Positions 25,705 through 32,451 of a stretch of DNA of 64,000 nucleotides are shown here, one piece after another. The DNA is from UBA8337 sp937907245 (lineage in GTDB: Bacteria; Pseudomonadota; Alphaproteobacteria; RS24). A model generated the notes under the pieces. The model searched no databases. It saw nothing but the letters and a program-made list of their open reading frames with translations, and was not told the origin of the DNA. Positions within the stretch are counted from its first letter, which is position 1, and each line of letters begins with the position of its first letter. The stretch spans positions 1,736,001-1,800,000 of the forward strand of contig OZ244774.1 of the NCBI GenBank assembly GCA_965219485.1, in the 5' to 3' direction. A program made the translations under genes and the position numbers.

Positions 25705-26466
25705 TTATGCCGTAGCGATCAATTGCAGCATGCCCTCATGGTCGGGGGTGGCCGCCGTGCGAACCGGAAACCCAGCAAGCTGCATTTGGTCGGCGATTGG
25801 GGCCGACAAACAATAGGCGGTTGGCTTCGACGTGCCGAGGTCTGATATTTGCGCTCTATGTTGCGCTCTATGTTGCGCCCTATATTGCGCCCTATATAGA
25901 GACACGAAGATTTTCGCGCTGCGCTTGGAATATAACAACACCGCATCAAGCGGTGCTTCCTCGTCGGTTAAGGCGGCTTCGGCCAAAGGCGTGAGCGCCT
26001 CCGCCGCCTCCGCTTGATATAAAACGGCTTTCTCTAACGAGACCGAAGTTTGGCTGAGAAGGCCCGCAAGATTGCCCGCCTGATGACGCCCCGCGATATG
26101 CAAAATATGCGTGCCCCCGAAACTCTCCTTAAGGGTAGCCGCGAGACTTTCCACATCCCCCGCGGCTTGGTGAACCCGTGGCCAATGAAGCTTGGCCAGC
26201 GCGGCGCATGTTTGCGGCCCCACGGCATAGGCAGGCTTCTTGGCCCAGAGGTCATAATCGCGTTTATCGGCAAACCGCGCGGCCATCGCACGGACGCCAT
26301 TGGCGCTGGTGAAAACCAAAGCCTGCACGCTTTCTGGTTCGGGTAGCGGCGTGTCATTGGCTTCAATATGAATGACCGGAGAGATAATAATATCATGGCC
26401 TAGAGCGGCTAATTGCTCTGCGAGGGGAACAGCATCTGCAGCGGGGCGGGTCACCAAAAGGCGCAT
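25705..26466 (-). CDS. hemD: Uroporphyrinogen-III synthase
   Basis: 253 residues beginning LLVTRPAADAVPLAEQLAALGH, the typical HemD start, with FTSANGVRA and YAVGPQT landmarks. It cyclises hydroxymethylbilane with D-ring inversion. The ATG shares one base with the hemC stop. An odd feature is an in-frame 12-bp repeat array (25849-25896) that inserts four copies of Tyr/His-Arg-Ala-Gln between KIFVSL and ISDLG, a place where the family has a short loop. Two-domain length is otherwise normal. Confidence 0.9.
   Translation of the reverse strand: MRLLVTRPAADAVPLAEQLAALGHDIIISPVIHIEANDTPLPEPESVQALVFTSANGVRAMAARFADKRDYDLWAKKPAYAVGPQTCAALAKLHWPRVHQAAGDVESLAATLKESFGGTHILHIAGRHQAGNLAGLLSQTSVSLEKAVLYQAEAAEALTPLAEAALTDEEAPLDAVLLYSKRSAKIFVSLYRAQYRAQHRAQHRAQISDLGTSKPTAYCLSAPIADQMQLAGFPVRTAATPDHEGMLQLIATA
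25849..25896 (-). repeat. In-frame 12-bp repeat inside hemD, 4 copies
   Basis: Plus-strand units TTGCGCTCTATG (twice) and TTGCGCCCTATA (twice). In hemD they encode repeated YRAQ/HRAQ. Twelve bp preserves the reading frame. The near-identity of the copies suggests recent slippage. Confidence 0.9.
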
Positions 26467-27428
26467 CAGCTCACCAGATGAGGGGCTTGATCGCGCAATT
26501 GAGCCGCCAAGGCTTGGCCCATGGCAATCGCATCTTGGCGGGGGCCAGTGCTTATCCCTTCCACGGCCTCTTGCCCATCTTCGCGGAGCAGGCGCCCATG
26601 CAGAGATATCGTGTCATCATCCAAAGTGGCATAAGCCGCGATGGGGGTGCGGCACGAGCCATCTAGGGCATTTAGGAAACTGCGCTCCGCGGCCACACAA
26701 TCTGCCGTATCGGCGCAATGCAAAGCGCGCAACCAAGCCAACATTTGGGTGTCGTCGCTACGACATTGCACGGCCAAAGCGCCTTGTCCGGCGGCTGGCA
26801 CAATTTGTTTTGGGTCGAGCGCCAAGGCCGCATCGGGCGTTAACGCCAGACGGTTAAGCCCAGCGGCAGCCAGTAAAGTGGCGTGGAGGTCTTGCGTCTC
26901 TAGGCGTTGCATGCGCGTGCCAACATTGCCGCGCAAGGGTTCGATATGGAGGTCGGGACGGGCCGCCAAAAGCTGGGCTCCACGGCGCAAAGAGGCCGTG
27001 CCAAGGCGCGCGCCTTTCGGCAAATCTTCAAGGCTTTTGAAAGCCAGACCCGCGCGGGGCACCAAAACATCGCGCGCATCTTCGCGGGGTAAAATAGCGC
27101 CAAGGGTTAAGCCTGCGGGGCTGACCGTGGGTAAATCTTTTAACGAATGCACCGCAAGATCGAGCGAGGTGTCCCGCAAGCCCGCTTCCAGTTCTTCGGT
27201 GAACAGTCCTTTGCCGCCAATCTCGGCAAGCTTGCGGTCTAGGTTGGTATCGCCTTTGGTGATGATTGTTTCGAGCTCAATCGTGCCATGGGCCCAACCA
27301 TGTGCTTGGGTTAAAGCGTGCGCGACCATTTCGCTTTGACACAGAGCCAAGGGCGACGCGCGCGTGCCAAGTTTTATCTGGCGCTGGGGGTCGGCAGTCT
27401 CCACGGTGTCAGTCCTTTGGCGGTTCAT
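26466..27428 (-). CDS. hemC: Hydroxymethylbilane synthase (porphobilinogen deaminase)
   Basis: 320 residues from ATG 27428; the open frame extends to 27665 but the family's IKLGTRASPLAL motif lies only 17 residues in from this Met. The cofactor-binding cysteine is in LDGSCRTPIAAYA. The segments HSLKDLPT and ARDVLV and GTASLRRGAQL line the active site. It condenses four porphobilinogen units. Divergent from tsaD, with an intergenic space of 112 bp holding the promoters of both. Confidence 0.95.
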   Translation of the reverse strand: MNRQRTDTVETADPQRQIKLGTRASPLALCQSEMVAHALTQAHGWAHGTIELETIITKGDTNLDRKLAEIGGKGLFTEELEAGLRDTSLDLAVHSLKDLPTVSPAGLTLGAILPREDARDVLVPRAGLAFKSLEDLPKGARLGTASLRRGAQLLAARPDLHIEPLRGNVGTRMQRLETQDLHATLLAAAGLNRLALTPDAALALDPKQIVPAAGQGALAVQCRSDDTQMLAWLRALHCADTADCVAAERSFLNALDGSCRTPIAAYATLDDDTISLHGRLLREDGQEAVEGISTGPRQDAIAMGQALAAQLRDQAPHLVS

Positions 27429-27540
27429 CGATTGGGTTACTTCTATCGTTGGGGCGAATGACGTTCTATAGTGGGTATATATAGAGCCATGGTTGCTGGC
27501 TGACCATAATTTATTCGGCTTAAATGTATAGAGGGATTGC

Positions 27541-28671
27541 ATGAGCACACGCCAAATAAGTGTTTTAGGGTTAGAATCGAGCTGCGATGAAACCGCGGCC
27601 GCCGTGGTGCGCCTGACCCTTGATGAGGCAGGCCAACTGGCGGGGCCGGGCGACATATTATCCAACCAAGTCTTGAGCCAAATTGACCTGCACGCCCCCT
27701 ATGGCGGCGTGGTGCCTGAAATTGCGGCCCGCGCCCATATTACCCATATGGATCGCTTGGTCCAACAGGCCCTCACACAAGCCGAGGTAACGCTCGACGA
27801 TTTAGATGGCGTAGCGGCAACGGCAGGGCCGGGGCTCATCGGCGGTGTGTTGATTGGGCTGACCATGGGCAAAGCTTTGGCCCTTGCCGCCAATAAACCA
27901 TTCATCGGCATTAATCATTTGGAAGGCCATGCGCTGACTGTGCGGATGACCCAAGCGGTCGCGTTTCCCTATTTATTATTGCTGGTATCGGGTGGCCATT
28001 GCCAATTACTGGGGGTGACGGGGCTGGGCCAATATCAAGAATTGGGCAGCACGATGGACGATGCCGTAGGGGAGGCTTTCGACAAAGCGGCTAAACTTTT
28101 ATCGCTTGGCTATCCGGGTGGCCCGGAGATTGAGCGCTGGGCCAAAAAAGGCAACCCAGAGGCCTATCCCTTGCCGCGCCCTCTGATTGACCGACATAAT
28201 CTGGATACGGGGTCGGGGGCCGAACTGGCTTGTGAGTTTTCTTTCTCGGGGTTGAAAACGGCCCTACGCCAGAAAGCCGATAAATTGGCGCCGCTCAATG
28301 ATGGCCATGTCAGCGATTTAGCGGCGAGCTTTCAAGCGGCGGTGATGGATTGTTTGGCCGACCGCACGCGAAATGCCATGCAGGTTTTTCGGATGTTACA
28401 TAATCTATCGGGCGAAGTGCCGCTTGTGGTGGCTGGCGGCGTGGCGGCCAATCAGGCTCTGCGCGCGCGGCTGGAAACCGAGGCGGGCGCGCAGGGCTAT
28501 TCGCTGTGCGCGCCACCACCGGCTTTATGTACGGATAATGCTGCGATGATTGCATGGGCTGGCGCCGAGCGAATGGCTGGCGCCGAACGAATGGCTGGTG
28601 CCGAGCCCATAGTAGATGCCATGGCCACACCGGCGCAGGCGCGCTGGCCGCTTGCCGATGTATCCGCTTAG
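27541..28671 (+). CDS. tsaD: tRNA N6-threonylcarbamoyladenosine transferase
   Basis: 376 residues of the Kae1/TsaD family, with ESSCDETAAA at the start, metal-binding NHLEGHALT, the nucleotide segment LLVSGGHCQL, GGPEIERWAKKG and the FSFSGLKTA block. It makes t6A37 in ANN-reading tRNAs together with TsaB, TsaC and TsaE. The C-terminus is unusual: three 18-bp copies encode AGAERM/AGAERM/AGAEPI after IAWAG, lengthening the tail. The stop codon is inside another tandem array. Confidence 0.95.
   Translation: MSTRQISVLGLESSCDETAAAVVRLTLDEAGQLAGPGDILSNQVLSQIDLHAPYGGVVPEIAARAHITHMDRLVQQALTQAEVTLDDLDGVAATAGPGLIGGVLIGLTMGKALALAANKPFIGINHLEGHALTVRMTQAVAFPYLLLLVSGGHCQLLGVTGLGQYQELGSTMDDAVGEAFDKAAKLLSLGYPGGPEIERWAKKGNPEAYPLPRPLIDRHNLDTGSGAELACEFSFSGLKTALRQKADKLAPLNDGHVSDLAASFQAAVMDCLADRTRNAMQVFRMLHNLSGEVPLVVAGGVAANQALRARLETEAGAQGYSLCAPPPALCTDNAAMIAWAGAERMAGAERMAGAEPIVDAMATPAQARWPLADVSA
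28558..28611 (+). repeat. In-frame 18-bp repeat in the tsaD 3' part, 3 copies
   Basis: Units GCTGGCGCCGAGCGAATG, GCTGGCGCCGAACGAATG and GCTGGTGCCGAGCCCATA, coding AGAERM-like hexapeptides. They lie about 55 bp before the stop array of the same gene. Confidence 0.9.
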
Positions 28672-28736
28672 ATAACGCCTCAGATAGCGTCTTAAATAGC
28701 GCCTTAAATAGCGCCTTAAATAGCGCCTGGGATAAA
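28665..28736 (+). repeat. Stop-codon-spanning tandem repeat, 6 x 12 bp
   Basis: Units CGCTTAGATAAC, GCCTCAGATAGC, GTCTTAAATAGC, GCCTTAAATAGC (twice) and GCCTGGGATAAA. The first holds the tsaD TAG stop (28669-28671). In the gene's own frame the following copies read CAG, TAA, TAA, TAA and GGG at that codon. A second TAG/TAA per unit lies in another frame. Confidence 0.9.
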
Positions 28737-28759
28737 GCCACATAGAAGACAAAAAAATA

Positions 28760-28793
28760 GCTCCGATGGGGGAGGACCATCGGAGCCGTTTTT
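28760..28793. terminator. Bidirectional rho-independent terminator
   Basis: GCTCCGATGG (28760-28769) pairs perfectly with CCATCGGAGC (28777-28786). CGTTTTT follows on the plus strand and a seven-T run follows on the minus strand. It can end both tsaD and the small peptide gene opposite it. Confidence 0.85.
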
Positions 28794-28882
28794 GGCCTTT
28801 AGAAAAGGCCAGAATAAAGTCTTTGGGAGAAAGTCTTTATTCGCTTGTGTCGCAAAATTCGTGGAAGGCCGGGAGGAGGCCG

Positions 28883-29005
28883 TTAAACGATTGCGATGCC
28901 GGCTACAGAATGGGTGATCAAAGCCACACCATAAAGCGCCAAAACTGCAGATGCCAAAGCCGGAACAGAAGTGATGCGGCGGATGGTTGTGAATGTACGT
29001 GTCAT
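28883..29005 (-). CDS. Small hydrophobic peptide, 40 residues
   Basis: ATG 29005 to TAA 28883 gives a 40-residue peptide. It begins MTRTFTTIRRITSVP and continues as one hydrophobic helix (ALASAVLALYGVALI) ending SVAGIAIV. A purine-rich GAGAGAG lies about nine nt before the start. The composition (basic N-terminus, then Ala/Val/Leu) suits a single-span membrane or secreted peptide. I do not recognise a family. It is supported by the strong terminator just downstream and by an inverted repeat about 100 bp upstream that resembles one in front of the TetR gene. An ATG two codons earlier is possible. Confidence 0.5.
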   Translation of the reverse strand: MTRTFTTIRRITSVPALASAVLALYGVALITHSVAGIAIV

Positions 29006-29102
29006 AATCATGCTCTCTCTTTTGGTCTCATTAACATTTAACGGAAGCGGTCTTCTTTTCCGTCTCTACAAGTATTATATAGCGCACCTCGAAACAAAAA
29101 AC

Positions 29103-29128
29103 AATGAATATTTTCAATATTATTCATT
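29103..29128. promoter_or_regulatory. Inverted repeat, candidate TetR operator (site 1)
   Basis: AATGAATA (29103-29110) and TATTCATT (29121-29128) are perfect arms around a 10-bp AT-rich spacer. The site lies upstream of the 40-residue peptide gene. The same TGAATA-N10-TATTCA core recurs before the TetR start. Confidence 0.55.
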
Positions 29129-29208
29129 ATTTTTACATAACCGCCTGATAATGCGTAACCTATTGATTTTAATTGGTTATTTTACATCCTACGCTCGAGC
29201 AGGCCAAG

Positions 29209-29236
29209 CTTTCTGCTAAAAACAGAAGGTTTTTTT
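29209..29236 (+). terminator. Plus-strand terminator without an assigned gene
   Basis: CTTTCTG (29209-29215) pairs with CAGAAGG (29223-29229), one G-T pair, followed by seven T (29230-29236). No credible plus-strand gene ends here, so a short untranslated plus-strand transcript from the 29.0-29.2 kb gap is possible. Otherwise 29006-29269 holds only site 1 and AT-rich promoter-like sequence. Confidence 0.55.
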
Positions 29237-29269
29237 ATTTTGTGAGATTGGTTTTTGCCAAAAAAGCGC

Positions 29270-29920
29270 TTATCGAAGCGTTAAAGATGTATCTTCTTCG
29301 GGAATTTTCGTGGCCGGCACTGGCGCCCCTTCTTGGGGAACGACAAGCCCTCGCATGACGAGGCTCAAAACCTGCGCCAACTCGCGCTCCAGTTCTTCCA
29401 AAGACTGCTTCGTGAATACTTGAGGGTAGCGATATTTGAGGGTCAGCGCGTGCAGAGCGATGGTTGTGGCAGGCAGGCTGTCAATTGTAAATTCACCACT
29501 GGCCGCGCCTTCGTGCAAGATACGCTGGAAAAGCCGGCGCTCTCGGCGCAGGCTTTCGATTTGGAATTGTGGGCGTTCAGCTACCACCGTTTGTGCCAAT
29601 TCCACCGTCTTGGGCTGGTTTTCCAGCATGTGATAGGTATGGCGTAAATCAGCGAAAATAACTTCTTCTAAGCGCTGGCGAGAGCTGCGATACGGACACG
29701 CCAAAACACTCTCCAGAACCTCAACTGCCGATAAGGCTTCGCGCCGTGCAATCTCCACCGCAATATCAATTTTACCTTTAAAAAACCGATAGATATTGCC
29801 AGAAGACATGGCGCAATCTTCGGCCAATTCGGCGATGGTGGTTTTGGGATATCCGTAATGAGCGAAACGCTCTCGCGCCGCTACAATTATCTTTTCCCGA
29901 ATGAGATCTGCTTCAGACAT
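29270..29920 (-). CDS. TetR/AcrR family transcriptional regulator
   Basis: 216 residues from ATG 29920 (a longer frame starts at 29968). The N-terminal DNA-binding domain is typical: IIVAARERFAHYGYPKTTIAELAEDC, then the recognition helix MSSGNIYRFFKGK. The C-terminal helical domain should bind a ligand that cannot be named. It interrupts the usual alphaproteobacterial tsaD-gpsA neighbourhood. A palindrome 26 bp before its start, matched by another before the small peptide gene, suggests autoregulation plus control of that peptide. Confidence 0.9.
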   Translation of the reverse strand: MSEADLIREKIIVAARERFAHYGYPKTTIAELAEDCAMSSGNIYRFFKGKIDIAVEIARREALSAVEVLESVLACPYRSSRQRLEEVIFADLRHTYHMLENQPKTVELAQTVVAERPQFQIESLRRERRLFQRILHEGAASGEFTIDSLPATTIALHALTLKYRYPQVFTKQSLEELERELAQVLSLVMRGLVVPQEGAPVPATKIPEEDTSLTLR

Positions 29921-29945
29921 GAAGAAAACCTTACCTGTCTGGGGC

Positions 29946-29969
29946 TGAATAATCAACAAAATATTCATT
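29946..29969. promoter_or_regulatory. Inverted repeat, candidate TetR operator (site 2)
   Basis: TGAATA (29946-29951) and TATTCA (29962-29967) with a 10-bp spacer, extended by TT. It is the same arm and spacer length as site 1. On the tetR strand it also shares the following TTTT with site 1. It lies in the tetR leader, where repressor binding would block transcription. Confidence 0.55.
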
Positions 29970-30107
29970 CGTCACCCAGCAGTCAGCCAAAATTGAGCCG
30001 AATATATGTGCAAAACTTGCGCCCAGAAGGCCAAAAGGTTATGACCAGAGGGGTAAAACCTATCCAATAAGCTCGCGCAAAGAGCTGCCCATTTGATGGA
30101 GACCTGC

Positions 30108-31169
30108 ATGGCGGACGCACAACAAACAAAACACGCTCCAGCCCAGCCCGCTCAGGCCGCTGTTTTGGGCGCTGGCGCTTGGGGCACCGCCTTGGCTGTT
30201 ACTCTGGCCAACCGGCGCGCTGAGGCGCCCGAACCACAAGTTAACGAGGCGCAAGTTAAATTATGGGCCCATGAAAGTAGCACCGTCGGCGCCATTAATA
30301 CGCAGCACGAAAACAAAGAGTTTTTGCCGGGCCTGCCTTTGCCCAAAACCATTGTCGCCACCACGGCGCTCGCCGACTTGGCCGATAGCGATATTGTGCT
30401 GATGGTGGTGCCGGCACAATTTGCCCGCGGCGTCATCGCCGACATTGCGCCGCTGTTGAAGCCAGACGCGAGCCTCGTGCTGTGCGCCAAAGGGGTGGAG
30501 CGCGACAGTTTGAAATTCATGTCGGATGTCGCCAGTGATTATATCGACGAAAAACAAATCGCGGTTTTATCGGGCCCCAGTTTTGCTGCCGATGTGGCGC
30601 GCGGCCTGCCCACGGCGGTAACGCTGGCTTGCACAGATCCCGAACGCGGCGCTTATCTTTGCGAACAAATCGGCTCAGCTGGCTTTCGGCCCTATTTGTC
30701 GGGCGATGTCATTGGCGCAGAAATTGGTGGCGCCCTTAAAAACGTATTGGCCATCGCCTGCGGTATCGTGGCGGGCAAACAACTTGGCGAAAGTGCGCGG
30801 GCGGCCATCACGGCACGCGGCTTTGTGGAGATGCAACGCCTCGGCACCGCGCTTGGCGCCAAGCCAGAAACCCTGAGCGGCCTTTCGGGTTTGGGAGATC
30901 TTATTTTAACTTGCTCGAGCGACACCTCGCGCAATTTCTCGCTCGGCCGTGCGCTGGGCGAAGGCGCCAGTGCGGCGCAGGTTCTGGCACAGCGAAGTTC
31001 GGTATCAGAAGGTGCCATGAGTGCCCAAGCCGTTATCGCCTTGGCCGCGCGCCACGACCTAGACTTGCCCATTTGTGCCGCCGTCGATGCGGTTCTATCT
31101 GGCGCCCTTGAGACCGATGCAGCCATTCAAACTTTAATGGCTCGCCCCTTCACGGCAGAAGTTGACTAA
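30108..31169 (+). CDS. gpsA: Glycerol-3-phosphate dehydrogenase [NAD(P)+]
   Basis: 354 residues from ATG 30108 with GGAGACCTGC upstream. NAD-binding GAGAWGTALA is near residue 23. The segment VLCAKGVERDSLKFMSDV, SGPSFAADVARGLPT and the catalytic-lysine GGALKNVLAIACGIV are intact. It reduces dihydroxyacetone phosphate to sn-glycerol-3-phosphate for phospholipid synthesis. It has a low-complexity Ala/Gln/Pro N-terminal tail. First gene of a run with YciI and EVE genes. Confidence 0.95.
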   Translation: MADAQQTKHAPAQPAQAAVLGAGAWGTALAVTLANRRAEAPEPQVNEAQVKLWAHESSTVGAINTQHENKEFLPGLPLPKTIVATTALADLADSDIVLMVVPAQFARGVIADIAPLLKPDASLVLCAKGVERDSLKFMSDVASDYIDEKQIAVLSGPSFAADVARGLPTAVTLACTDPERGAYLCEQIGSAGFRPYLSGDVIGAEIGGALKNVLAIACGIVAGKQLGESARAAITARGFVEMQRLGTALGAKPETLSGLSGLGDLILTCSSDTSRNFSLGRALGEGASAAQVLAQRSSVSEGAMSAQAVIALAARHDLDLPICAAVDAVLSGALETDAAIQTLMARPFTAEVD

Positions 31170-31231
31170 CCGCGACGAAAGCCAAAATAAATTCCGCGGC
31201 CATTCAGACAAGCCGCCCAAAGGAGACCGAA

Positions 31232-31525
31232 ATGTATTGTGTGATTTGTAAAGACAAACCAAACCATGTCGATGTGCGGATGGAAAACCGCCCCGACCAT
31301 GTGACTTATGTATTGGCCGACCCGAGCGTGAAAACCGCCGGCCCGTTTGTGGCCGAGGATGGCGAGACGATGATTGGCACACTGCTGATTTTAGATGTGG
31401 CCAGCCGCGCGGAAGCCGAGGCCTTTGCCGCCAATGACCCTTATAATAAAGCCGGGCTGTTCGAGAGCGTCGAGGTTTTTGCTTGGAAACACCTCATCGG
31501 CGGCTTGGCCGACCCGAACGCATAA
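31232..31525 (+). CDS. YciI family protein
   Basis: 97 residues of the YciI-like fold, a ferredoxin-like domain with the conserved His in RPDHVTYV and Asp in EDGETMIGTLLILDV, ending with AFAANDPYNKAGLF and the VFAWKHLIG strand. The family's activity is mostly unknown. ATG 31232 is preceded by AAAGGAGACCGAA. It lies between gpsA and the EVE gene, as in many alphaproteobacteria. Confidence 0.9.
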   Translation: MYCVICKDKPNHVDVRMENRPDHVTYVLADPSVKTAGPFVAEDGETMIGTLLILDVASRAEAEAFAANDPYNKAGLFESVEVFAWKHLIGGLADPNA

Positions 31526-31565
31526 ACCCTAAAATGTGGACCCTAGAATAGCGTCAGGAAAAACT

Positions 31566-32024
31566 ATGGCTTTTTGGTTGTTTAAATCTGAACCCAACAC
31601 ATGGGGCTGGGCCGACCAGATTGCGCGCGGAACCAAGGGGGAGCCCTGGGACGGCGTGCGAAATTTCCTCGCCAATAAGAACATGAAGCAAATGCAACTT
31701 GGCGATAGAGGTTTCTTTTATCATTCGGTGAATGAAAAATGCATTGTCGGCACGGTCGAGATTATCAAAACCCATTACCCTGACCATACCGACCCGAAAG
31801 GGCGATTTGGAATGGTCGATATTCAGGCCCTAGAGACGGCATCGTATCAAACCACTCTGGCTGAAATTAAGGCCGAGCCGAAATTAGAAAACATGGTGTT
31901 GGTGAATAACTCGCGCCTTTCTGTGCAGCCCGTGACGGCTAGCGAATGGAAGTTTGTTTGCAAAATGTCCGGCCTCGACCCCAAACGCACCAAGGCCAAT
32001 GTGGCGGAAAATGCCCAACCCTAA
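31566..32024 (+). CDS. EVE domain protein
   Basis: 152 residues from ATG 31566, with AGGAAAAACT upstream. It starts FWLFKSEPNTWGWADQIARG, and carries GVRNFLANKNMKQMQLGD and FFYHSV, the PUA-like EVE fold that binds modified bases in RNA or DNA. It is the short stand-alone form found after gpsA and YciI. The Rieske gene begins inside its last codons. Confidence 0.9.
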   Translation: MAFWLFKSEPNTWGWADQIARGTKGEPWDGVRNFLANKNMKQMQLGDRGFFYHSVNEKCIVGTVEIIKTHYPDHTDPKGRFGMVDIQALETASYQTTLAEIKAEPKLENMVLVNNSRLSVQPVTASEWKFVCKMSGLDPKRTKANVAENAQP

Positions 32025-32385
32025 ATCGACCCCAACGGCAGGGGCCATCGATATATGCGCCTTGGACGAAATGCCAGAACAGGGCGCGCGTGGATTTGAA
32101 GTGACGCTGGCCGATGGCGATTTGCTGAATATTATTGTCTGGCGCGACGGCGAGAATTTACGCGCCTTCGAAAACAAATGTCCCCATCTTGGTCTGCCGC
32201 TTGAGACCTTTCCGGATCGGTTTTTATCCAAAGATGCCAGCACGCTTATTTGTTCCGCGCATGGTGCCCGCTTTAATGCCACGGGGCTTTGCACCTCTGG
32301 CCCCTGCGAAGGCGACGCTCTTACCAAATTAGATATCCGCGTGCATGGGGCCGCTCCAAGAATTGTGCTGGAAGCCACCCCCTAA
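32011..32385 (+). CDS. Rieske [2Fe-2S] protein
   Basis: 124 residues from ATG 32011, overlapping the EVE gene by 14 nt. The cluster-binding motifs are CPHLGLPL and CSAHGARFN (C-x-H and C-x-x-H). No signal peptide or membrane segment. It resembles small soluble Rieske ferredoxins that hand electrons to oxygenases, or the small subunit of nitrite reductase. Its partner is not in this neighbourhood. Confidence 0.85.
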   Translation: MPNPKSTPTAGAIDICALDEMPEQGARGFEVTLADGDLLNIIVWRDGENLRAFENKCPHLGLPLETFPDRFLSKDASTLICSAHGARFNATGLCTSGPCEGDALTKLDIRVHGAAPRIVLEATP

Positions 32386-32451
32386 CGCTCGCTTGCCCAA
32401 AGCTCTTCGCCGCGTTTATAGTGGGCCCTTGTTACGCAAGGGAGAGAAGCG

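Noticed and set aside
27429..27665. 79-codon N-terminal extension of hemC
   Set aside because: Overlaps the tsaD start region in antisense, lacks a ribosome site, and the HemC family begins near ATG 27428.
31520..31555. Two similar 14-15 bp segments (ACCCTAAAATG / ACCCTAGAATAG) just after the YciI stop codon
   Set aside because: Only two imperfect copies; could be a weak example of the gene-end arrays, but not enough to claim.
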